Shown one piece after another: positions 8,276-14,857 of a stretch of DNA of 14,857 nt (position 1 is its first letter; each line of letters begins with the position of its first letter). The notes beneath the pieces were generated by a model. The model was given only the letters and a program-made list of their open reading frames with translations. It searched no databases and was not told where the DNA came from. The position numbers and the translations under genes are program-made. Source of the stretch: a bacterium UBP11_UBA4055 (GTDB taxonomy: Bacteria; UBA4055); assembly GCA_002382735.1 (NCBI GenBank), contig DFZN01000022.1, positions 1 through 14,857 on the forward strand, written 5' to 3'.

Positions 8276-10432
8276 ATGAAAAAAATAATTCTACTATTAG
8301 CCTTTGTTTCAGCGTCACTACAGTTTTTTTCCTGCTCTACAGATTATAGTGGTTCTGAACCGGAGAACATGGTACCCATTATTAACATCTATGACACATC
8401 TGACATTACCAGCAGCAAAAAGACAAAAGTGCAGTGGTACGGTAACGATGCTGACGGAACAAAGATGACTTATTATTACAGCGTGACAACAGACACGACT
8501 TTAACCAAAGACGATGTTTTGACAGCGATGCCTCTGGGAGGCGTAAGCACTGACGGAAGGGATTTCTGGACAAGCACTGACAAAACCTACGCTTATGTTT
8601 CAATGCCTTACGGAGCATATCCCGATTCTACGACAAATGTATTCTGGATCGACACGGTTTACACAGATCCAACGATCGTAGAACCTATTCTTTTCAAAGC
8701 GGTATTTTCCAAATTTTTCGTGATCGGAAAAGATGAAAACGGTGCCTACACGGATATGACAGAGAAGTTATTTAGAAGGACTAACAGGATACCCAAGCAT
8801 CCAATGGTATTTTCAAGCAAACTCGGAGTCAACGGTTATGATAAATACTGGATGACGGTTGGTCCTGATTCAGCTCAGATGATCTTGCCTGAGACAACAA
8901 GTTTCTGGAAGCCGATCGACTTTAAGTGGATGGGTGAGGATCCGGATGGAACAGATGTGGATCTTGAGTTCAGATGGGAGCTTTGGGAGCGGAACACTTC
9001 AATCGGCGACAGCCTTGTAATGAAAACTGCATCCTGGAGCATGGTTAACCTTTCAGCGAATTTTGATGATGAGATATACAACAACGACAAACAGGGTAAA
9101 TATTCTTTCAGAGTTTTTGTCAGGGATGATGCTTTTGAGGAATCAGACAATCATGCCACGGTTAACTTTGAGGTTTACGCACCTAAAATGGATAAGGGGA
9201 TACTCTTTATAAATGATACGGACCCCATCCTGTCAACAAACCCCAGCTATTTGTACTTTCAGGGAAATCCGGACGGACAGGCGGCAACTGATTTTTACAA
9301 ACAGTTACTGGAGGATGTCGGTTTCACTGAAACAGACACTGATCCGTTCAAGAGGGTGGCTTTTGAAAAATTTACAGTTCAATACGATACTGCATGGACA
9401 TATACGACCAATGTCGTAGGTGAAGACACTATTGTTACGGTTGACAGTACGATTACAAACTTCTATTCCCCGAATATACGGAAATTATCGGAATACAGGC
9501 TTGTGGTAATTGCATCTGATGACAGGAACAATGAAAGAGGAGTGGATTTCAACGGAAACGCCGACAATTTAGGTTATTCAGACTATCTGGCAAGATACCT
9601 TGATGTTGGCGGAAAAGTGTTCCTTGTAGGAAGCTCTGTAATGATGAAGAATTATCCGTATAACATGGAAGCCAGTGATTATATAGCTCCTGTAAGGCAG
9701 GTATTCGATCCGTATGCACCTACTATGACCCAGGTCTCAAACCTTACCAAAACTTTCTTCAGGGATTACTTCGGTATTTATTCAATGACCTTCCCTGAAA
9801 CAAAAACATGGTTCTGTCAGGCTTTGTGGAATTTAGGATCAAACGGTCAGGCTCAGACGCCAGTTGACTATTATTTTCAGGATAATTATGATTTTATTGG
9901 GGTAACTCCTTATGAACATATTAGTGATCCTAAGATCACTGCTATGGGTATAGACAGCACAAAAGTTAATGACTGCTGGGTGAACTATTACCAGCAGCTC
10001 GGACCGTTTAATGTGCTTATGACCATGTCCTTGAAAGAAAACGGTTCTGTTTTAACAGGTATTCCTACTATGGAAGCTTTTAAGGGAGAAACTGTTTACA
10101 AGTACAAATCGATCTATGACCTGCCTAAAACAACTGAAGATCCTGATATAGTATATGATACAGATGAGAACGGTACTACAAATCATTCACTCAAATACAT
10201 CGACCCGTTATTGACAGACGGCGACAACAGCGGTTATATCACAAGAAGGTCAGGATCGATAGCGACAAGATATATATCTGAAGGGGACATCTACAGAACG
10301 GCTTTCTTTTCATTCCCGCTGTATTTTATGGACAACAGGGATAAGGACAGCGACGGAGTAGGCGACATGACGGGAATGTTCAACTCGATGATCGACTGGT
10401 TTGATCTTGAAATAGATCCATTAAATAAATAA
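8276..10432 (+). CDS. Surface lipoprotein with Ig-like domains and a glutamine-amidotransferase-like fold
   Basis: The product has 718 residues, starts 12 nt after the previous stop and is preceded by AAGGAG. A type II signal with lipobox FFSC puts the lipidated cysteine at C20, followed by Ser-Thr-Asp. Residues about 30-165 and 175-302 look like two Ig/FN3-type modules (WYGNDADGTKMTYYYS; KWMGEDPDGTDVDLEFRWEL). From D306 the protein changes character. It shows KGILFIND, then RLVVIASDD, GGKVFLVG (445-452), FFSFPLYFM (677-685) and MIDWF (705-709). That succession resembles the class I glutamine amidotransferase-like (ThuA/DUF4350-type) fold seen in other secreted FCB proteins. I see no clear catalytic Cys-His pair, so it may be a binding fold. 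A D-K-D-S-D-G-V-G-D loop (689-697) lies near the C-terminus. Length and sequence argue against SusD. Confidence 0.8.
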   Translation: MKKIILLLAFVSASLQFFSCSTDYSGSEPENMVPIINIYDTSDITSSKKTKVQWYGNDADGTKMTYYYSVTTDTTLTKDDVLTAMPLGGVSTDGRDFWTSTDKTYAYVSMPYGAYPDSTTNVFWIDTVYTDPTIVEPILFKAVFSKFFVIGKDENGAYTDMTEKLFRRTNRIPKHPMVFSSKLGVNGYDKYWMTVGPDSAQMILPETTSFWKPIDFKWMGEDPDGTDVDLEFRWELWERNTSIGDSLVMKTASWSMVNLSANFDDEIYNNDKQGKYSFRVFVRDDAFEESDNHATVNFEVYAPKMDKGILFINDTDPILSTNPSYLYFQGNPDGQAATDFYKQLLEDVGFTETDTDPFKRVAFEKFTVQYDTAWTYTTNVVGEDTIVTVDSTITNFYSPNIRKLSEYRLVVIASDDRNNERGVDFNGNADNLGYSDYLARYLDVGGKVFLVGSSVMMKNYPYNMEASDYIAPVRQVFDPYAPTMTQVSNLTKTFFRDYFGIYSMTFPETKTWFCQALWNLGSNGQAQTPVDYYFQDNYDFIGVTPYEHISDPKITAMGIDSTKVNDCWVNYYQQLGPFNVLMTMSLKENGSVLTGIPTMEAFKGETVYKYKSIYDLPKTTEDPDIVYDTDENGTTNHSLKYIDPLLTDGDNSGYITRRSGSIATRYISEGDIYRTAFFSFPLYFMDNRDKDSDGVGDMTGMFNSMIDWFDLEIDPLNK

Positions 10433-10445
10433 AAAGGAGGAGAAA

Positions 10446-12632
10446 ATGATGAAAAGAATTATGGCATTCGCTCTGCTGACTCTGTTTACGTTTGCGGCTT
10501 ATGCCGAAACGCAGACTTTTGTCAGAAAGAGCAGCACAGTACCAATGACCATGAAAGTAAATCCCGACAACAGATTCATGCAGGCGGCTAAAGGACCTTA
10601 CACAGGACTCAACGGCGGTTCTTTTGACAAGGCAGGTCACGGGAACGGCTGGATCTACGGCTACAACAGAAAAGTACAGTGGAATCTTGACCCTGTAACA
10701 GGACCTATGGTAGGATCGATCTACAGACAGCTTAACGCAGTTAATCCTACATATTATGGTACGATCGGCGGTATGATAGGAACATTTGTCGATGCAACCA
10801 TGAATAAAAAACCGGTTACTCTTTACGCAGCATCACAATTCTGGGGTCCGGTTCCCGGAGGAAGGTATCCCAATGCCAACGAATTTATTAACGGTTATTT
10901 TTTCGGTCAGTTCAATGATTTCGAAACAGTTAACGATTTGCTTTCCTGGGGTATGTACACTGTTGCTGATGCAACATGGGGATGGGACTGGTCAACATGG
11001 GCAACACCAAAAAGACTTGAAGCGACCGAGGGCGGAGCATCGATTCCCGGCGCATGGACGGGAACAGCGGATGTTGTATATGATCCCGCAACAGGATATT
11101 ACTACTGGACCCAGGTTTTTGGAGAAGGCGGGCTTAGCGGAGGTATTGACGGCGCAACAAATTCAGTTTGCGTGGGAAGAAGCCTTACACCTGCGAATCT
11201 TGACAGCTGGGTATGGTCTGATTATCAGGACTTGAGATTCGACGGTTTGGATGATACAGTAGGTATAACTGCGATAAACGAATTCCATGTAGCTTACGCA
11301 AAAGACACTCAAGGCAACGGTACCGGATATGGAGTATGTATGGCTATTGCTAACGATGTGGATGATGTTATCGATCAGGACTCAATAACTTATATCCAGA
11401 ACCCCAAACTCAGCTGGATGTTCACTACCAACTGGGGCGGCGACGATTCAACGGGCGACTGGCAGCCAAACTGGCAATATCCTGCACCCGATATGCTTTA
11501 TCAGCTGGAAATGAAAGACATCTTTGACTGGTATAAAGAAACGCTCACAACATGGGATTCAATTGGGGTGGATTCTCTAGGTCAGGCAATTTATGATACT
11601 ACTGAAGTATTGGTAATGGATGATCCTTTCATAACATGGAACATCTCTAATATCGCAACGGAAAATAACAATGTGCATGTGGTCTTTAAAGCATTTCCGG
11701 GTACTTCAGCAGGCGGAGGCGGATTTTTGTATGGAGCTACTGACGCAGGTTTCAGGTCAGGTTATTACCACTTAACCGGAAAAATTACAGAGAGCGGCAT
11801 TGTATGGCGCGGAAAAGCAAAATATATCGGCTCTATAGTTGACATGGATAAGGGATTTGATGTAATAGAGTGGACTGCATCTAACAGGAACTGGATGTCT
11901 GTTGGTTATGCAGGAACAACTGATGAGGGCGGAGAAGTTCTTTATGCGCAATGGATAGATAAACCCACAAGCAGAGCCGTAGCAAATGAGTATGGACTTG
12001 AAAGTATCTGGCTTGATGACGCATTCTTTACATCTACCGTTGACGGCGGATGGAGCTGGGATTATGATAAGGAAGTTAATTTTGAGACAGGCGATCCTGC
12101 TTATCCCATCTGGACTCTGAGGTATGTTCACAATATCACAAAAACAAGTTCGCTTCATGAGATGGGTTTTGTATTGGCAAATCACGGAACCTTTGATGAT
12201 TCTACAAATCCCATTACAGTCCAGACTTATGGCGCACACCAGTATGCCGATTTTGCAAATCCTACGGAACCGGTGGCGGACCTGAACGACTTCAATCAGT
12301 TTTTGCATGTTTGGAAAATAAGTGGAAATTCTATTACCGGAATTGAAACTGAAGAGGCTGTTATCACTGAAGGTTTTGAACTGCTTCAGAACTACCCGAA
12401 CCCGTTCAACCCTTCAACACAGATAAGATTCTCGATCGATAAAGATTCAAAAGTTGATCTGATGGTTTACAACATCAAAGGGGAAAAAGTCGCTACTCTT
12501 TACAACAGTAAAATGGCTAAAGGCATCCATTCTTTCGATTTTGACGGAAGCAATCTGAATTCAGGAATTTATTTCTGCAGACTGACTGTTAACGGCATTT
12601 CACAATCAAGAAAGATGATCCTAGCAAAATAA
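10446..12632 (+). CDS. T9SS-secreted protein with type A C-terminal sorting domain
   Basis: The product has 728 residues, starts 13 nt after the lipoprotein stop and follows a perfect AGGAGG (10435-10440). ATGs at 10446 and 10449 are both possible, and 10449 has the better spacing (8 nt). Residues 1-21 are a signal peptide ending AYA. The body, about 22-640, is rich in Trp, Tyr and Gly, with repeated strand-turn patterns that could be a beta-propeller. One stretch at about 167-188 has six Trp in 22 residues. No enzyme motif was recognised. Residues 645-728 are a classic T9SS type A sorting domain: LLQNYPNPFNPSTQIRF with P651, then VDLMVYNIKGEKVATL, NSGIYFCRL and a C-terminal RKMILAK. In Bacteroidetes this domain routes cargo across the outer membrane and is usually cleaved there. 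As last gene of the operon, it is the clearest cargo. Confidence 0.88.
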   Translation: MMKRIMAFALLTLFTFAAYAETQTFVRKSSTVPMTMKVNPDNRFMQAAKGPYTGLNGGSFDKAGHGNGWIYGYNRKVQWNLDPVTGPMVGSIYRQLNAVNPTYYGTIGGMIGTFVDATMNKKPVTLYAASQFWGPVPGGRYPNANEFINGYFFGQFNDFETVNDLLSWGMYTVADATWGWDWSTWATPKRLEATEGGASIPGAWTGTADVVYDPATGYYYWTQVFGEGGLSGGIDGATNSVCVGRSLTPANLDSWVWSDYQDLRFDGLDDTVGITAINEFHVAYAKDTQGNGTGYGVCMAIANDVDDVIDQDSITYIQNPKLSWMFTTNWGGDDSTGDWQPNWQYPAPDMLYQLEMKDIFDWYKETLTTWDSIGVDSLGQAIYDTTEVLVMDDPFITWNISNIATENNNVHVVFKAFPGTSAGGGGFLYGATDAGFRSGYYHLTGKITESGIVWRGKAKYIGSIVDMDKGFDVIEWTASNRNWMSVGYAGTTDEGGEVLYAQWIDKPTSRAVANEYGLESIWLDDAFFTSTVDGGWSWDYDKEVNFETGDPAYPIWTLRYVHNITKTSSLHEMGFVLANHGTFDDSTNPITVQTYGAHQYADFANPTEPVADLNDFNQFLHVWKISGNSITGIETEEAVITEGFELLQNYPNPFNPSTQIRFSIDKDSKVDLMVYNIKGEKVATLYNSKMAKGIHSFDFDGSNLNSGIYFCRLTVNGISQSRKMILAK

Positions 12633-12643
12633 TTATTTTAAGG

Positions 12644-12676
12644 CCGGAGCGCTTAGTGAGCGCTCCGGTATTTTTT
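12644..12676 (+). terminator. Intrinsic terminator closing the four-gene operon
   Basis: A 10-bp GC-rich stem, CCGGAGCGCT (12644-12653) with AGCGCTCCGG (12659-12668), has a 5-nt loop and is followed by TATTTTTT. It begins 12 nt after the stop codon at 12632. The strength and spacing make it a confident rho-independent terminator. Confidence 0.93.
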
Positions 12677-12744
12677 ATGTTTGCTGCAAGGTATTATCAA
12701 TAGATAGTCTCTTTCAGGAAATATAAAAAATTGAAATAAAAAAA

Positions 12745-12748
12745 GAGG
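12745..12748 (+). promoter_or_regulatory. Shine-Dalgarno of the PorV-like gene
   Basis: GAGG lies 6 nt before the ATG at 12755, in a purine-rich leader. The region 12677-12744 is AT-rich and should hold this gene's promoter, because it follows a strong terminator. I found no convincing -35/-10 pair there. Confidence 0.6.
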
Positions 12749-12754
12749 TAAAAA

Positions 12755-13771
12755 ATGAAAAAACTGCTGTTTTCTCTGCTGGTGGCGATGATACTTCTGC
12801 CGTTTGATTCTTTTGCGCAGGACAAAGCCGGAACTGCGGGTATGACTTTCCTGAAAATGGATGTGTCTGCCAGAGCTACTGCTTTAGCCGGATCGTTTAT
12901 CGGTCTGTCTGATGATGCTTCGTGTCTTTACTACAATCCTTCGGGAATGATGAATTTAAAAAACATGGAGTTCGCTGCTTCATACAATATGTACGCTGCC
13001 GATGTTCAATATACATATATGGCAGGAACATATCCGCTGCCCATGCTGAACGCTTCTGCCGGAATTCAGGTTGCTTATCTGACTACCGGGGACATGGACG
13101 AAACAACTCCGTTAAACCCTGAAGGAACGGGAAGAACTTTCGGAGCAAGCGATCTTATGATAGGACTGTCTTACGCGCAAATGCTCACTCCCAAATTCTA
13201 TGTCGGCGGTACTCTCAAGATGATAAATGAAAATCTGGCCGATGAAAGTGTGATTGTTCTTGCCGGAGATGTCGGAACATATTATAATACAGGCTGGAGA
13301 TCATTGATTTTCGGAATGTCGATAAGGCATTTCGGAACCAACTATACGTATTTAGATGAAGATTCTCCTCTTCCGATGCTTTTCGTTTTCGGTGTGAGTT
13401 ATACCGCGATGGATGACGGAGTAAACAAAATCGTTACTTTAGCAGAAGCAGCTCACCCTTCTGACAATTCCGAATATGTCACTATAGGCTGCGAGTATTC
13501 ATATAACGACATGTTTTTCGCAAGGATTGGAAGAAAGATAGACAATGACGAGTACTGGATTATGAAAGACGATTCAGTTGATTTTCCCGACAATGCCGAT
13601 CCGGCCGATCCTGAATTGAACTACGAGGACAGCGGAATTAACTGGATGGGTACAAGCCTCGGACTCGGTTTCAAAATGAATAATTTGGGAATGAAAGTCG
13701 ATTATGCATGGAAACACATGGGTTACCTGGGCGGTACTCATATGATAACACTTGGCTATGCCATAAGATAA
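12755..13771 (+). CDS. PorV/PorQ-family outer-membrane protein
   Basis: The product has 338 residues. Residues 1-21 are a signal peptide (DSFAQ-DKAG). The mature N-terminus has the family signature: AGTAGMTFLKMDVSARATAL (25-44), then DDASCLYYNPSGM (53-65), then alternating barrel strands to the terminal THMITLGYAIR. The family belongs to the FadL-type long barrels. In Porphyromonas, PorV collects T9SS substrates at the outer membrane and passes them to the sortase complex, while PorQ is an associated anchor protein. This protein is somewhat shorter than the roughly 390-residue PorV, and FCB genomes often carry several paralogues, so I give no gene symbol. It lies after the operon terminator and ends in its own terminator, so it is probably a separate transcript. 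Its position next to a T9SS cargo gene is functionally consistent. Confidence 0.85.
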   Translation: MKKLLFSLLVAMILLPFDSFAQDKAGTAGMTFLKMDVSARATALAGSFIGLSDDASCLYYNPSGMMNLKNMEFAASYNMYAADVQYTYMAGTYPLPMLNASAGIQVAYLTTGDMDETTPLNPEGTGRTFGASDLMIGLSYAQMLTPKFYVGGTLKMINENLADESVIVLAGDVGTYYNTGWRSLIFGMSIRHFGTNYTYLDEDSPLPMLFVFGVSYTAMDDGVNKIVTLAEAAHPSDNSEYVTIGCEYSYNDMFFARIGRKIDNDEYWIMKDDSVDFPDNADPADPELNYEDSGINWMGTSLGLGFKMNNLGMKVDYAWKHMGYLGGTHMITLGYAIR

Positions 13772-13792
13772 AGAAAATCTCCAAAAATGTCT

Positions 13793-13821
13793 AAAAGAGC
13801 CGCGATTTGCGGCTCTTTTTT
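13793..13821 (+). terminator. Intrinsic terminator of the PorV-like gene
   Basis: An 11-bp stem, AAAAGAGCCGC (13793-13803) with GCGGCTCTTTT (13809-13819), has loop GATTT and a T run reaching 13821. It lies 22 nt after the stop codon at 13771. The A-rich foot could give weaker termination in the reverse direction, but no gene points that way nearby. Confidence 0.92.
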
Positions 13822-13823
13822 AT

Positions 13824-13852
13824 TTGCTAAATCCCTTAAAATTTGATAGTAT
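13824..13852 (+). promoter_or_regulatory. Possible promoter of the transglutaminase-like gene
   Basis: TTGCTA (13824-13829) and TAGTAT (13847-13852) are 17 nt apart, each matching sigma70 consensus at 4 of 6 positions. Their position between the terminator and the next gene is right. The match is weak and the region is AT-rich, so chance is a real alternative. Confidence 0.25.
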
Positions 13853-13879
13853 TAACATAATAAAAAACGGGTGATAATT

Positions 13880-14857
13880 ATGAAGAAGATCATATTAACG
13901 GCAATTCTCCTTGCAATGGTATTTTCCGCTATGGGAGATACTGCGGAAAGAATAAAAAAATATTCCGGAAAGAACTCTAAAAGCCTTCTGGAACTTTATT
14001 CTGCAAAAGGGACTTCAGAATATATAAAATTTCTACTGGATCACTCATCGCCCAATGATCTTGCTGTCTTGACTCCTGAATATATCAGCAAAAATGTCGA
14101 AATTGCCCTTAAGTCTAAAGAATTCAAGTATTCCGATATCTACGGCGATGATATTTTCAGACACTTCGTTCTGCCGCTCAGGGTATCGCAGGAGCCGTTC
14201 GAGGACTGGAGAGAGAGGTTCTATAAGGAGATCTCACCGATCGTGAAAGATGTCGAGGATATCGAGGAGGCGGCCATACTTGTAAACATCTGGGCGGAAG
14301 AGCAGATGACTTACAAGCCGACCCACGGGAAGGATCAAGCGCCCCTGACAACCATCAGAAGAGGGTACGGCAGGTGCGAGGAAATGATGATAATCTATAT
14401 GGCCGCAGCAAGAAGCGTGGGGATCCCGGTCAGATCAGCGGGCACGCCGCTCTGGAATTTCACCGACTCGAACCACGCGTGGGTGGAGGTCTGGACGCCG
14501 TCGGGATGGAAATATCTTGGCGAACCGGCGGACAGGCTGAACAGCACATGGTTCACCCGTACGACCGAAAGGGCGTCTATGATCAGCTCGACAGCTTTCG
14601 GGTACTATGACGGCGACGATATAATCGAGAGAACCGCAAATTCGACTCAAATGAGCTCAATAAAATATTATACCGATCAGTGGGACAAATGCATAATCAG
14701 CATCGACGACGAGAATTCAATGCCTGTTGAAGGAGCCGATGTGGTATTCTACGCAGTATCGTGGGGAGGTATATCGCCGATGGCCGAGATGAAGTCCGAC
14801 AAAGCGGGTCAGGTATTGCTGCCGCTCGGAAAGGGATCGGTGTTCATTACGGCCTAT
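13880..14857 (+). CDS. Exported transglutaminase-like protein, N-terminal part (runs off right edge)
   Basis: This is an open reading frame of 326 codons from the ATG at 13880 to the window edge. GGTGAT, matching the 3' part of the Shine-Dalgarno, lies 5 nt upstream. An in-frame GTG at 13871 is less likely. Residues 1-19 are a signal peptide (ending AMG). Residues about 100-225 are a transglutaminase-like papain fold: YGRCEEMMIIYMAAARSVGI with nucleophile C166, then SNHAWVEVW with H199. The usual third-residue Asp is replaced by GEPAD (G214, E215, D218). Related Bacteroidetes proteins have a similar E-P arrangement, as far as I recall. Residues about 270-326 begin a carboxypeptidase-regulatory-like beta-sandwich (MPVEGADVVFYA, then SDKAGQVLLPL). 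The family includes peptidases and peptidoglycan or protein cross-linking enzymes, and the substrate cannot be told here. Base composition becomes GC-richer from about 14160. Confidence 0.85.
   Translation, partial: MKKIILTAILLAMVFSAMGDTAERIKKYSGKNSKSLLELYSAKGTSEYIKFLLDHSSPNDLAVLTPEYISKNVEIALKSKEFKYSDIYGDDIFRHFVLPLRVSQEPFEDWRERFYKEISPIVKDVEDIEEAAILVNIWAEEQMTYKPTHGKDQAPLTTIRRGYGRCEEMMIIYMAAARSVGIPVRSAGTPLWNFTDSNHAWVEVWTPSGWKYLGEPADRLNSTWFTRTTERASMISSTAFGYYDGDDIIERTANSTQMSSIKYYTDQWDKCIISIDDENSMPVEGADVVFYAVSWGGISPMAEMKSDKAGQVLLPLGKGSVFITAY

Noticed and set aside
8276..10432. SusD-like starch-binding lipoprotein as partner of the receptor
   Set aside because: It is 718 residues, has Ig-like modules and an alpha/beta amidotransferase-like fold, and shows no helical TPR-like pattern expected of SusD.
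11772..12308. Long minus-strand open frame of 178 codons within the T9SS cargo gene
   Set aside because: It is fully antisense to a gene with a signal peptide and sorting domain. Its translation is Cys/Ile-rich and resembles no family.
14374..14650. Two overlapping open frames (one on each strand) inside the transglutaminase-like gene
   Set aside because: They arise from the GC-rich codon stretch of the real gene. The true frame carries the Cys and His motifs and is open from 13880 to the edge.

Overview
The window looks like a chromosomal piece from a Gram-negative bacterium of the Fibrobacteres-Chlorobi-Bacteroidetes (FCB) superphylum, probably one of its less-studied phyla. The evidence is protein content. 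There is a TonB-dependent receptor with an N-terminal carboxypeptidase-regulatory-like domain, a secreted protein with a textbook type IX secretion (T9SS) C-terminal sorting domain, a PorV/PorQ-family outer-membrane protein, and D-x-N-x-N-G-x-x-D repeats of a kind common in secreted FCB proteins. Base composition is moderately AT-rich and arginine is mostly AGA/AGG. I cannot name the genus. I see no mobile element, CRISPR array, tRNA or rRNA.

Layout. (1) Positions 1-953, minus strand: the N-terminal 317 residues of an exported protein with SH3-like domains, running off the left edge. (2) 954-1173: a divergent intergenic region with a plausible promoter in each direction and a 12-A tract between them. 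(3) 1174-12632, plus strand: a tight four-gene operon with gaps of 12-31 nt and a strong Shine-Dalgarno before each gene, closed by a clear intrinsic terminator. It encodes a very large TonB-dependent receptor-like barrel, a 1108-residue secreted protein, a 718-residue lipoprotein and a 728-residue T9SS cargo protein. (4) 12755-13771: a PorV/PorQ-family barrel with its own terminator. (5) 13880-14857: the first 326 residues of an exported transglutaminase-like protein, running off the right edge.

How the genes may work together. All six products carry an export signal. The four operon products would sit in or on the outer membrane: a barrel, a lipoprotein and two large secreted proteins, one or both of which could be handled by T9SS. 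PorV-family proteins serve T9SS substrates in Bacteroidetes, so the next gene fits functionally, although it is transcribed separately. The most striking feature is the receptor's roughly 380-residue insertion. It is rich in calcium-loop-like repeats and contains a duplicated module near each end. Related Asp-rich loops occur in the secreted protein and the lipoprotein. A calcium-stabilised multi-protein surface assembly is a reasonable hypothesis, but the ligand or substrate is not visible in the sequence.
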